From Cycas panzhihuaensis (lineage: Eukaryota; Cycadophyta): DNA of 64,000 nt. Positions 1 through 9,569 of the stretch are shown piece after piece. The number at the start of each line of letters is the position of its first letter. Position 1 is the stretch's first letter. A model generated the notes under the pieces. The model made no database searches. It was not told where the DNA came from and saw only the letters and a list, made by a program, of their open reading frames with translations. The stretch lies in NCBI GenBank assembly GCA_023213395.1, contig CM041465.1:166663741-166727740 (forward strand), read 5' to 3'. The translations under genes and the position numbers were made by a program.

Positions 1-640
1 GGATATAGCTTGGCTGTTGCCATACTTCAAAGCCTAAGAAATAATGGAGAAGTCCAAGATCTGTCATCTCAAAACTCCTCTTCAAATCATCCTAGAGAAT
101 CTGTATCATCTTAGTGTCGTTGCCAGTGATCACTAAGTCATCTACATACAAGACAATGAAAATGGCATTATCTTTCCCAACTTTGATATATAAGTTAGGA
201 TCTGAAGTAGATCAATGAAACCCATGTCTGAGAAAGTAATCATCAATCTTTGAGTACCATGCTCTTGGAGCTTGTTTCAAGCCATATAATGCTTTTTTTA
301 GGCGACAAACTAAATGCTCCTTGCCTTGTACCTTGTAACCGGGAGGTTGTTCCAAGTATACCTCCTCTTGAAGATCGCCATTGAGAAAGGCGCTCTTCAC
401 GTCCATCTGAAAAAGTGACCACTTGCATTGAGCTGCTAAGGCCAAGATGAGTCTGATGGTGTTCATGTTAGCCACTGGTACAAAAGTCTCCTTGTAGTCT
501 ATGCCTTCCTTTTGTTTGAACCCTTTTGCCACAAGGCAGGCCTTCTAGTGCTTAAGTGTACCATCATAATGGAATTTGGTCTTGTAGACCCATTTGTAGC
601 TGATTGCCTGTTTGTGTTTAGGCAATTCGACCAAATCCCA
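1..640 (-). pseudogene. Copia-1 reverse transcriptase (partial, broken)
   Basis: This is the RVT_2-type Copia reverse transcriptase, which copies element RNA into DNA inside the virus-like particle. The frame at 212-532 carries the family blocks VAKGFKQ-like, [11 protein letters not shown] and [15 protein letters not shown]. The catalytic YVDD motif is readable beyond a stop, at about 137-148 on the complementary strand, followed by LVITGND. A stop near 211 and a break near 540-550 (before the AKGFKQ block) interrupt the frame. The rest of the domain lies beyond the window edge. Confidence 0.85.
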
Positions 641-740
641 AGTTCCATTTGTGTTTCTTCATCCATGGTAGCCTTCTAATTTTCATTTTTAGAAGCCTCC
701 TCAAAGGTGGAATGCTCATCAACACATAGCACTTCAACCA

Positions 741-1573
741 TTAGTGCAAAATTGTTTTGTTGTCTGTATTTTGATGGATGTTTTCCTTCAATAATGTGGT
801 CGTCCTGCATTGTTTAAGTATACCATTTTGGTAACTTTTTAATTGATGTGACTTGAACCTCAAGATCTTTTGGTCTAAGTGGTTGATCAACAGAAGATGT
901 GCTAGGATCAAGTGGAGGTAAATCTGATGATGTGGACGGTCTAGTAGGTGTAGATGATGTACATGGAGTTGAAGATTGAGAGGGAAGGAAGGCATCAACA
1001 ATCTTTTTTCCTTTGTCAATGGGGGGTTGCATGGATGCTGTATGCAACTCCTTATGGTCTTCTTCAACAAAGATTACATCTCTTGAGAGATGCATTTTCT
1101 TTCCAATGGGATCATACAACTTGTAGGCTTTGCTATGAATGGCATAACCTACAAAGATGCAATTTAGACTATGCTTGTCTAATTTTGATTTTTGTTGATC
1201 GGGGATGTGCATATAAGCAGTGCACCTAAAAGTCCTCAAATGGATGACAGTTGGTTTTTTGCCAGACCATGCCTCATCTGGTGTGATGTCGGTGACTGTT
1301 GTTGTTGGACTTCGATTTGCCACATCGGCAGCTGTGTGGAATGCCTCTGCCCAGTAAGCTCGAGTGAGTCCTTTTGCATGCATCATTGCTTTGACTTTTA
1401 GCCAAAGTTCTATTCATTCTTTCGGAGACTCCATTTTGTTGAGGAGTGTGAGGAATAGTAAGTTGTTTCCGAATGCCATTATCCTTGCAGAATTGGGTGA
1501 ATTTGTTTGAAGTAAATTCAGCTCCATTGTCTATCCGTAGTGTTGTGATGGATTGGCCAGCCTCATTCTCCAC
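741..1573 (-). pseudogene. Copia-1 integrase core and C-terminus (frameshifted)
   Basis: The integrase inserts the cDNA into the host chromosome. Two overlapping frames carry it. The frame at 1274-1573 has the second catalytic Asp (RIDNGAEF) and the catalytic Glu (QQNGVSERMNRT). The frame at 814-1386 continues with the conserved YWAEAFHTA and IPDQQKSKLD blocks and ends in a Ser/Thr/Pro-rich linker towards reverse transcriptase. The change of frame near 1390 is a frameshift relative to the family, so no full-length integrase can be made. Confidence 0.85.
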
Positions 1574-1618
1574 TTCAAGCTTGAATTCTTTAAACTTTGA
1601 AAATGCTTCTAACTTATG

Positions 1619-1933
1619 CTAGATGAAGTAAATCCAGACTTTATGAGAGAAGTCGTCAATGAAGGAGATGTAGTACAAAGCTCCTCCAAAGGATGCGGTG
1701 GACATAGGTCCACACAAATCTGAGTGTACCAGCTGCAAAGGATGTGATGCACGCCAAGCTTTGCCTTTAGGGAAAGGCAAGCGATGTTGTGTCCCCATTA
1801 TGCACGCTTCACAAAGACATTTTGTGCCATATATCTTTGGAAGCCCATGTACTATATTTTTGTTCACCATCTGCTTAAGATTGTCTAAGCTCAAATGGCC
1901 TAGACGTTGATGCCAAAGTTGCATCTTGGACAA
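1619..1933 (-). pseudogene. Copia-1 GAG-pre-integrase and integrase N-terminus
   Basis: The frame opens with WHQRLGHLS and has a CLCEACIMG-type Cys pair, the His/Cys zinc-binding segment called GAG-pre-integrase in Copia polyproteins. It continues into the first catalytic Asp of the integrase (LVHSDLCGP) and the FIDDFSHKVW block. A stop separates it from the core near 1615. The order and spacing match the family, so this is part of the same polyprotein as its neighbours. Confidence 0.88.
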
Positions 1934-2871
1934 AGTTTAGGTGACAATGGAACCAGAGTAAGCAGAATCAAGTATTATGTTATTAGCATCCAATTTGTAG
2001 AGGCCATGATTTTCATATCCAACAGCTACTACTTGGTCATCTTTGTCAGTTATTACACATTTCCCATTTTTGAACAAAATGCTCATCTGTTGCTTGTCCA
2101 ATTTGCTAACAGATAGCAAACTCTTCTCCATGGAAGGTATAAAATAGGCATTGCCATTGGGAAATGAGGAGGAAGTGTTAAAGGTTCGCGATATCCTCTC
2201 CACTAATAGGGCGTCCTTTTGGTGTGACGCAAACTGTTCCTGTGGTGCACCCCGATCGTTGGGTCGAGTCCCCTCGAGGTCCTCCTAGAACCCGGGCCCG
2301 GTGCTCAATTCCCATGTGGTCAAGGAGTCGAGTTCTGTGGCGTTGTGGATCGTCACCGCGACGGGGCGTGTTAAAGGTTCGCGATATCCTCTCCACTAAT
2401 GGGGCGTCCTTTTGGTGTGACGGTAAACCGACTCTCCTGCCGTTCTGTATTCCACCCTTCGCGCCCCCGTGCCTGCCTGAAGTCCCTCCGTGGTCATGGC
2501 TGGGCCGGGCTATGTTGGAGCGTCGTGGTGTTCTGGCTGCCGGTACGGTGGAGCGGTTCACGTCACGGGGCGTTGTTAACAGCGTTCCCCTCTCCGTTGG
2601 AGGCTCGCCCGGGCCCCTTTTGACGTGATGCTAAGTTCACATGGTATCGAGCGGCCGGGTGCGACTCTGCTCGCTTACGTATTCCACCGGTGCGCCGTGC
2701 CAGGTGAATTCCTCGTGGTCATGCACGGCCGGGTTATACTGGAGTGCCGTGGTGTTCTGGCTGCCGTGCATGGTGGAGCGTTCTCCGCGACGGGGCGTGT
2801 TGAAGGTCTCGCCGAGCCCGCTCCCCCGAGGTTCACCCGGGTCCCTTTTGGGGTGATGGTAAAGCGTTTGT

Positions 2872-3170
2872 CTACGGTTTACCATACACCCAAAAGCCCC
2901 AGGGTGAGATAGGGAGAGGGCTCCGCGAACTTTAACGAGCCGTCACACGAGACCGCTCACGATACTCTCGGCAGTAACACCACGACGCTCCAACATAGCC
3001 CGGCCCAGCCATGACCACAGCGGGAATTCAGGCAGGCACGGGGGCGCGAAGGGTGGAATACCGACCGAGCACGAGAGTCGACCCGTGGCCGCGGCTCTGA
3101 TACCACTACGGTTTACCATACACCCAAAAGCCCCAGGGTGAGATGGGGAGAGGGCTCCGCGAACTTTAAC
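2872..3170 (-). repeat. 65-bp direct repeats of the TRIM-like unit
   Basis: The stretches 2872-2936 and 3106-3170 match with one visible mismatch and lie 234 bp apart. The right copy abuts a primer-binding motif, as a short LTR would. Inferred: these are the two LTRs of a roughly 300-bp TRIM-type unit lying at the end of the larger array. The repeats do not end in the usual CA, so the exact LTR edges are uncertain. Confidence 0.6.
3093..3105 (-). other. Primer-binding site of the TRIM-like unit
   Basis: The minus strand reads TGGTATCAGAGCC, complementary to the 3' end of initiator tRNA-Met as used by many plant LTR elements. A degenerate copy, TGGTATCGAGC, is on the plus strand at about 2642-2652 in one of the oppositely oriented units, which supports the idea that the array is built from such units. 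Confidence 0.65.
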
Positions 3171-3484
3171 AGGAAGGATTGGAAGGAGAATGGAATGGAG
3201 CGATTGTGCCTATACCAGAAATCTTGATAGATTCATTGTTGCTGAAGGTCAATGATTGACCTTTTCCTTGATGTCGCAGAGGAGTTCTTCACTCCTAGTC
3301 ATGTGTTGTGTAGCTCCAGAGTCAATGATCCAAGTTTGATCAACCTTGGATGAATGATAAGTACATAACAGTTTGTCCTCATCTGCAAACTGATTGAAGT
3401 GGCATTGATTGCCACCTCTAAACCCACCCCCCTTCCTCTTTGTTGTTGGAACTGCTGCTGTCTCTGACTTTGTTGACGTGGATG

Positions 3485-4309
3485 CTACTGTTGTTGTCGT
3501 GTGTGTTGTAGATCTGCTTGCTTCTTCCTACAATCAGGTGCTATGTGGCCAATTTTGCCACAATAATTACAAACAACATTGGTCTTTGAGGAACCAATGT
3601 TCATGTTCTCAAATTGCTTTGAAAGTGCAAGTTTGGGATTCAGCTTGGTCTTTGATTTGGCCGTGAATGCGCCTGATGTAGATGGTTTGTTCTCATTATC
3701 CTTGGTGTAAATTTGCTCCTCTTGAAGCAACAAGCTTTCAAGTTCATTAATTGACATTCGTTTGAGTGAACCATCTCGTGTGGTGGAAGAAATAAAGCCA
3801 TTGTAGCTCTTAGGCGAAACTTTGGTAATTGGTGTTATAAGCTCATCTCTAGTGGCAGGACTACCTAGTGTATTCAATTCATTACATACCTCCTTGATGG
3901 AGGAAAGGAAAACCAACATAGGCTTAACAAATTTTACAGAATAGAACTTGGCTTTTACCATCAATATGCGAGTTTCATCTCGCCTTTCATACAAAGAGGA
4001 TAAAATGTCCCATGCTTCCTTGGAAGTTTTTGCACACACTATATTTTGATCTATATGAACATCAACAATCATATTTAGGAATGCCAAAGCGATTTCATCT
4101 TTGGCTTTCCAAGTAGCAACAAGAGCATCATCAGGAGGAACAGTTACATCATCATTGATAACAGGTATAGGTTGGGGTATCCTTCCAGAAACATAACTCC
4201 AAAATTCATTCATTATCAAAAGATTTTGAGTGATCCTTTTCCATTCTTGATAGTTGTCTTGTCCTGTTAATCTGATGGTACATGCATTGAGCATATTAAT
4301 TGCAGCCAT
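3485..4309 (-). CDS. Copia-1 gag with CCHC zinc knuckle
   Basis: This 274-residue frame starts at ATG 4309 and encodes the capsid-like gag that packages element RNA. The N-terminal part has the UBN2/DUF4219-type pattern (RLTGQDNYQEWKRI near residues 13-26; TSKEAWDILSSLYERRDETR near 114-133). Near the C-terminus is an intact CX2CX4HX4C knuckle, CNYCGKIGHIAPDC, followed by a Gln-rich tail. It is the least damaged frame of this element. The protease follows in the next frames to the left. Confidence 0.88.
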   Translation of the reverse strand: MAAINMLNACTIRLTGQDNYQEWKRITQNLLIMNEFWSYVSGRIPQPIPVINDDVTVPPDDALVATWKAKDEIALAFLNMIVDVHIDQNIVCAKTSKEAWDILSSLYERRDETRILMVKAKFYSVKFVKPMLVFLSSIKEVCNELNTLGSPATRDELITPITKVSPKSYNGFISSTTRDGSLKRMSINELESLLLQEEQIYTKDNENKPSTSGAFTAKSKTKLNPKLALSKQFENMNIGSSKTNVVCNYCGKIGHIAPDCRKKQADLQHTRQQQ

Positions 4310-6666
4310 GTTAAAGTTGTAAGGCTTGAAGTTAGCAGATAACTTGGAGACTCAAAGCTTTCGTCGCTTAAGTTCCACCTTCTAACGAAACCAACAGTTT
4401 TGATCTTACTAGAAGATCCAACAACTGAATGGAATGATGAGGGGTGGAGGACTAGGCTAAAGAGTTGGTCCAACCCTGATCTTTAGAGGAGATCTAATAG
4501 TTGGCCAAGTTAAATCTAGGACAAGGCAGGTAGGGTTGATCTGCATGGACGTATCATACTTTCCTTGGGATTCACAACCCCAATAACACCCTTTTCGAAC
4601 CTCGTTTCCTTCAAGCAACCTTAATTGTCGTGGCGGCACCGATCGGTTGGTCCCCTAGGGAATGCACCAAGCTTAAGGTTATTTCAGAGGCAAGGTTTGA
4701 ATCTTTTTCGGGTCTATCCAACAAGATTTTAAAGTCACTTTTTAAAGGATTAAAGTGGACTTAGGATTTATTTTACTTGGATGGTGTACTTATGAAAAAG
4801 TGTTTGATTAAGCTTATAATGAAAGAGGCTTCAAATGAAGCAATCTAGTACATCAAATGAACACTTAAAAGTGTTGTTACAATGAGCACTTAATGAAGTG
4901 AGAGTGCTATACAAATCCAAGTAAAAAAAAAAGAGATGCTTGAATACAATGAGTTTTGAAAGAAGAAGTACTTGAAAAAAATGCTAAGTACTCAATGAAG
5001 CAAAGCAAAACCTTGTGATGAAAGTACAAGTGGGTTCCTTTTAATGCTCAAGAGTGAAGAGAAGAGGACCACTTGCCAAATAAGAACACCAAGCACCAAG
5101 TGTTGGGACTTTAAAATAGTCTCAACGATTAACAAATGAAGCGATTTTATTAAGTAAGAAGTATTCTTGAGTCTTTGTTGTGACTAAGGGCAATAGGTCA
5201 CTATGCAAGGTGCCTTAAAAAGAGTGTTGAAATAGTGATAAATATCACTTTGACAAAGTATCATCACTTTAAAATCACTTTTAACAAGACTTTTTAACAT
5301 TTATAAACATGAAATAAGTGTAAAATAAAGCTTGAAATACATAAAAACAAAGGCTGAAATTCAATTTTTTTGCAATTTTGAGTAACAAGGACACCTCGCA
5401 GGGAGCCTTAATAAGCACCTTAATCAAGAATTTTTAATCTTCAAAGAAGAGAGAATGACTTTGTATCAACTTTTAATGAAGTTATTAAGAATCAATGAAG
5501 ATTTTAAACTCCAAAAGTACAAAAAAAAAAGTGATTTTTCTTTAAGAAAATGTAAGCTAAGGTCACCATGCAAGGTGCCTTGACTAAAAAATAGCTTTAA
5601 TGAAAGGGAAAAAATCACCTTTTGATGTGAAAAATCACTGAAAAGGCTTTAGTTTTGTCTTTCATTCACTAAAGTGAAGTCAAAGTGAATAAAAAACTAA
5701 AAATCATTAAGAAAACCTTTGAATTTGGCTTAAAAAGCGAATTTTTAATGATTAAAAAAAACTTGGTATAAACGTTGGACCAAGGAAAATTAGATAAAGA
5801 GGAATATTCTCAGAATATTTCAACATTGATAACCTAAGTTTGAAAAACAAAGGTTAAAAAGAGAAATTTTTTGAAATGAAAATCGATGGAGGAGTCGCCG
5901 CCGTCCGCGCGTCTGCGGAAATGAACAGATCGATCGATCTGTTTCTCTCTTGATCGGATTGTAGCCAAACTTCAGACGGAGAGGTGCAGTACTCGTACGG
6001 AGCAACCAATCAAATTTCACGAGTTGAGACTACTTGATAAGGGAGAACGGAGCAGTTGAGCCAAAACGGAGGGCGCACAAGCCAGTGAGAGAAAAGGACA
6101 GCTGTACGGCTATTTAGGGTTTGAAACCCTTCAACAATGCACCAAAAAATTTCTTTGAGGTTTGATACACCTGCATGTGAGTCAGTACGTGGACAACTAG
6201 TCTGATTTAAGAGAAAGAGCAAGAAAACTTCAATTTTTAAAGTAGAAATCACTGAAAACAGTGATAAATCAACCCATCTTTGTTAGAAAAAATGTAGGAT
6301 ATCAACTACAGATTAGAGATGTTAACCAAAGGATTGAAAAGACAACTGAATAACACAGATTTGCCCTTTTCCTTTTTTTTTGAAAAAATAATTTTTTCTT
6401 GAAGAAAAATTAAAGAAAAAACACTTTTTTTCTTTTTGAAAAAAATAGAGTTTTGCACCCTTGATAGAGGTTTGAAAAAATTTTAGAGCTGAAAGTAGCC
6501 TTGCTCCAGCTTTTAACACTGCTCCAGAAGCTTGAACCTGAAGAAAATAGGTCTCAACAAACCTTGGATCGCCTTCGGAGAGAGAAGGTCGTCACCAAGG
6601 GTTTGTAAACCTGCTTTGAATCTCCTTGAGCAGAAAAATCAGAACAGAGGGAACTATTCTCCTCTA
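4310..6666 (-). other. Long leader of Copia-1 (no gene seen)
   Basis: This is about 2.4 kb between the primer-binding site and gag, much longer than the leaders of Copia-2 and Copia-4 (about 0.7 kb). It is A-rich with many short homopolymers. A motif close to GGTCACCATGCAAGGTGCCT occurs twice (5191-5212 and 5560-5580), with a weaker relative near 5390. I recognise no coding domain. It may hold an unrecognised insertion. Confidence 0.45.
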
Positions 6667-6668
6667 GC

Positions 6669-6680
6669 TCTGATACCAAA
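6669..6680 (-). other. Copia-1 primer-binding site
   Basis: The minus strand reads TGGTATCAGAGC two bases inside the LTR edge. It matches the 3' end of initiator tRNA-Met. Confidence 0.65.
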
Positions 6681-7229
6681 TGTGAAAATGGCCTAATGGC
6701 CTTACAATCCCAAGATCTAGAAGCTAGGTTCACTCTAGTTCTAGAAAGCAAATAAGTTAGACAAGAATGAAACTATAAGATCAAATATGAGCAAGATCAA
6801 GCATAAAGAGAAAGAGCAAGAAAATGATACCAAAGATGAGGAGTTGGAATTGGTCCAACCTCCAAATGAATAACAGTTTGATTAGCAAACTGGCAGCATA
6901 ACAATCTGACTCCAACTCTATGAGAACATTGAGTAGAGGTCTCATTATATAGAGTGAAAGGAGAGACCTAAGGCATTCGATGTTTGACAAGTGTCAAACA
7001 TGCAAGGTACATGCCTTGCATGTAGGACGTGTGCTTTTAGGGCTCTCAAGTGAGCAAAAGTGCATGGGGGTCCATTCGACCCTTTAGTGACAATGTTGTG
7101 TCACTAGGAAAGAATGTGGGTGTGCACTTTATCACTTAAGTGATAAGTCACCCCTAAAGTACAAAAGTACACATATTACATGAAAAATAAAGTACATTGG
7201 CTTAACATGTAAACATAAGGTTTAACACA
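6681..7229 (-). repeat. Probable 5' LTR of Copia-1
   Basis: The stretch begins TGTGAAAATGG next to the primer-binding site and can end at ...TTTAACACA, giving TGTG...CACA termini and about 549 bp. The partner LTR lies outside the window, so the outer edge rests only on the inverted terminal bases. Confidence 0.45.
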
Positions 7230-7562
7230 ATCTCTGCCCTTTCTACTTTGTATGATGCATTCTAGATACGAGGCATGTCATGCCTACAAATGAAACCCTT
7301 ATGAAGGCCAAACCTTTGGCTTTGAAGATCAAACCATAGGCTTTGACACCATGTTAGAAATATTTGAATGAAATGCTTTGGTATCATGTTGAAAATATTA
7401 TACAAGTAACCATGATACCATGATAAAGAAAGATGAAATGTGCACTAACTAAAATTACGAAAGAAATTGGAAGAACGATCAATTTTCATCTATTGCATTA
7501 GAATAGTCACATATTTATAGAAGTAATTTACCTCAGAGGTCTAATGAGATAAGAGAACTTCT
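7230..7562 (-). other. LTR remnant and primer-site-like sequence before Copia-2
   Basis: The minus strand at 7339-7351 reads TGGTGTCAAAGCC, a variant primer-binding site, directly next to TGTTAGAAATATTT at 7352, which would be an LTR edge. A near-copy of this junction (GCTTTGGTATCATGTTGAAAAT) follows about 45 bp later. Copia-2 interrupts the stretch at 7563; the sequence may resume at 12884 and end near TTTTCCAACA at about 12999. No coding sequence is seen. Confidence 0.3.
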
Positions 7563-7762
7563 TGTTAGAATATAATGTTTTATCCTAGGTTATAAACTAA
7601 TATATTTATGTACCCTAATGTAACCATGTGACACATGTCATCCATAGGTAATTCGGTTACAAGTTAGTTCCGGGGTGGTTACAAACTCTAATTGTATATA
7701 TGTACTTGCATCCTCAATAATGAATCACTTCATTCTCTCTTCATCATTGTGTAAGTTCAACA
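7563..7762 (+). repeat. Copia-2 5' LTR
   Basis: It starts TGTTAGAATATAATG, ends GTAAGTTCAACA, and is repeated at 12680-12878. It is followed immediately by the primer-binding site. Confidence 0.95.
7694..7702 (+). promoter_or_regulatory. TATA-like element in the Copia-2 LTR
   Basis: A GTATATATG stretch lies about 65 bp before the LTR end and is kept in the 3' LTR. Its position suits a TATA box for the U3 promoter; this is inferred from sequence and position only. Confidence 0.35.
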
Positions 7763-7774
7763 TGGTATCAGAGC
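7763..7774 (+). other. Copia-2 primer-binding site
   Basis: TGGTATCAGAGC directly follows the LTR, an exact match to the usual initiator tRNA-Met site. Confidence 0.9.
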
Positions 7775-8452
7775 ATGATACCTTGACCTATTGAAGAGGA
7801 AGATTGTCTTGAAGCTAGTCTAGATTGAGATGTCAGAGGATTTGAAAGAGAAGAAGAAGGCTGAAGAAGAGAAGTGCCAAGTCACTCAAAATTTTGAAAG
7901 AGGATCGGTTGAATCCGTACAGAGCCAGAGTACAGATCCGTACATCCGTACAAATATTATTTTCCAAGTTCTTAGCTCGAGACGAAATTTGGCCAGAATA
8001 TAAAGTGGGCCATTCTGACGAAGTTTCTCTTTTGCATTGAGTTAATTTGAGGTCATTTTCAACCTCTTTTTGGCCAAAAACGAGTTTGCACGGATTTGGA
8101 GTTGGACAGTGAAAATGTGATTTTTTTTGCGTAGTTCTCGTTGGTAATCAAGTTTAAAATCAGTGTTATGACATTTCAATCATATCTACAGTGATTTTTG
8201 AATTTTCTTGTGGAATTTTTTATCAATATAAGCGATTTTCTCTCAAAACCCTAATCGTAGATCGAGCATTTTGAGGTTGTTTTCTCTTTATTCTGAAGTC
8301 AGACTTGAAAAATAATTATAGATCCTAACTCACCTCTGCAAGAGCTTCCTTTTGAGGTATATTTTGTACTTGTCCATACAACTTTTGTACCGTATGAAAA
8401 TCCGTACAATTGTACGGCCTAGGGTTTCAAAAATTGTGTTTTTTGCTTGGAA
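7775..8452 (+). promoter_or_regulatory. Copia-2 leader with CCGTACA motifs and a palindrome
   Basis: This untranslated leader contains several CCGTACA motifs (near 7914-7951 and 8395-8408) and the perfect 16-bp palindrome CCGTACAATTGTACGG at 8402-8417, about 35 bp before the gag ATG. Copia-4 keeps a near-identical block at the same place. Inferred: an RNA structure or dimerisation/packaging signal under selection, or simply shared descent. Confidence 0.5.
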
Positions 8453-9460
8453 ATGTCTTCTTCCATCTTGGCCCTGTCTGATAATGACAAACTCACTGAA
8501 AACAACTATCACATATGGAAAATTAAAGTAGAAATTCTCCATGGAGCAAAAAATACATGGCAAATTGCTACAGGAGATGAAGTCAAGCCTAAAGATGCAG
8601 GGATTGCCCAAACTAATTGGGAAGAAAGGGACAACACTGGAGTCATCATATTAAAACTGTGAATATCTGATCCTTTACTCATTTATGTTGAGAATCTTCA
8701 CTCCACTACAAGTATTTGGAAGTATCTGGAGAATTTATATGGACAAAAGAATAGAGCTAAGATAATAGCTCTTAAAGAAGAATTGTTCAAACTCCACATG
8801 GTGTCTGAAACAATCACAAAATTTTTACATAAGGTGATTTTACTAAGAAATGATCTCTCCAATGTAGGTGATCCAATTTCAGATCATGCATTAGTAGAAC
8901 TCGTGGTTAGCAAATTGCCCAAGTCCTTTGATGTTACAATAAACACCATTACTAATGCAAATCAAATAGCAACTATGACAATGGACACGTTGATAGGGTT
9001 ACTACTATAACAAGAGCAAAGAATTTCAGATCATGCATTAGTAGAACTCGTGGTTAGCAAATTGCCCAAGTCCTTTGATGTTACAATAAACACCATTACT
9101 AATGCAAATCAAATAGCAACTATGACAATGGACACGTTGATAGGGTTACTACTATAACAAGAGCAAAGAAACAAACGATATGAAGATGTAGGAGAACTTG
9201 AAGACGCATTCACATCTAGATTGAAATTGGGATCTAGAGGACGAAACAGAGGAAGAGGAAAAACTCCTGAAAGTCGCACTCCATCACGTGGACGTTGGCA
9301 AGATTCAAGAGGACGAGGCCGCAACATGCCTTCAAGTTTCTATTATAGTTGTGGTAAGATTAGTCATTTTGCTAGTTCCTGTAAAACCTTTGATATATGT
9401 TATCATTGTGGCAAATCAGGACATTATCCATACCAGTGCAAGAGAGCAGATATCTAGAGA
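8453..9460 (+). pseudogene. Copia-2 gag with two zinc knuckles, one damaged
   Basis: The frame starts at ATG 8453 and shows the gag pattern: KLTENNYHIWKIKVEI, then IWKYLENLYGQKNRAK, then LVELVVSKLPKSFDVTINT. A stop near 8660 breaks it. Near 9335-9455 an Arg/Gly-rich stretch leads into two knuckles: YYSCGKISHFASSC, in which the first Cys has become Tyr, and the intact CYHCGKSGHYPYQC. A 147-bp stretch is duplicated in frame (8875-9168), and both copies carry the same TAA. Confidence 0.87.
8875..9168 (+). repeat. 147-bp tandem duplication inside gag
   Basis: 8875-9021 and 9022-9168 are identical by eye. The length is 49 codons, so frame is kept. Each copy includes the in-frame TAA (9007-9009 and 9154-9156), so the stop arose before the duplication. 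Confidence 0.9.
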
Positions 9461-9569
9461 GGGAAGAGACCAATGGGGAACTACAATAAAGAATAGGACG
9501 GTGATGATGATCATGATGAAGAGGAAGAAATGACGTTCGTTGTTGCACTAATAATAAGCCTCCAAGACA

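Larger units (their letters stand above)
2176..3171. mobile_element. GC-rich TRIM-like insertion with inverted and tandem units
   Basis: The insert starts TGTTAAAGGTTCGCG and ends CGCGAACTTTAACA, so its ends are inverted copies of each other. It is flanked by a 5-bp direct repeat GGAAG (2171-2175 and 3172-3176), typical of LTR-element integration. Related units begin at 2176, 2369, 2574 and 2798 on the plus strand, and at 3171 and 2936 reading the other way. The right part resembles a terminal-repeat retrotransposon in miniature, with two 65-bp direct repeats and a tRNA-Met primer-binding motif. It is far richer in G and C than its surroundings. I see no protein domain in it; long open frames on both strands are expected from the base composition. 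Confidence 0.75.
1937..3400 (-). pseudogene. Copia-1 aspartic protease, split by an insertion
   Basis: The retropepsin that cleaves the polyprotein is in two pieces. The N-terminal piece (about 3172-3400) has an intact catalytic motif IDSGATQHMT at about 3300-3326. The C-terminal piece (1937-2175) has the family block MEKSLLSVSKLDKQ. Between them lies the GC-rich insertion 2176-3171. If that insert and one copy of GGAAG are ignored, the frame runs straight through a GIGTIAPFHSPSN-like stretch, so the protease was probably open when hit. Confidence 0.82.
1..7229 (-). mobile_element. Copia-1: partial Ty1-copia retrotransposon
   Basis: Reading leftwards, the element has a probable 5' LTR (6681-7229), a primer-binding site (6669-6680), a leader of about 2.4 kb, then gag, protease, integrase and reverse transcriptase in the Copia order. 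It runs off the left edge inside the reverse transcriptase, so RNase H and the 3' LTR are outside the window. Frames are broken in integrase and reverse transcriptase, and a GC-rich element sits in the protease. The link between the LTR and the gag start is inferred from orientation and the primer-binding site; the long leader leaves room for another unrecognised insertion between them. Confidence 0.8.

Noticed and set aside
2224-2912. Long overlapping open frames on both strands in the GC-rich insertion (up to 134 codons)
   Set aside because: Stop codons are rare in GC-rich DNA; the frames cross unit boundaries, have no domain and lie inside a repeat array with LTR-like parts.
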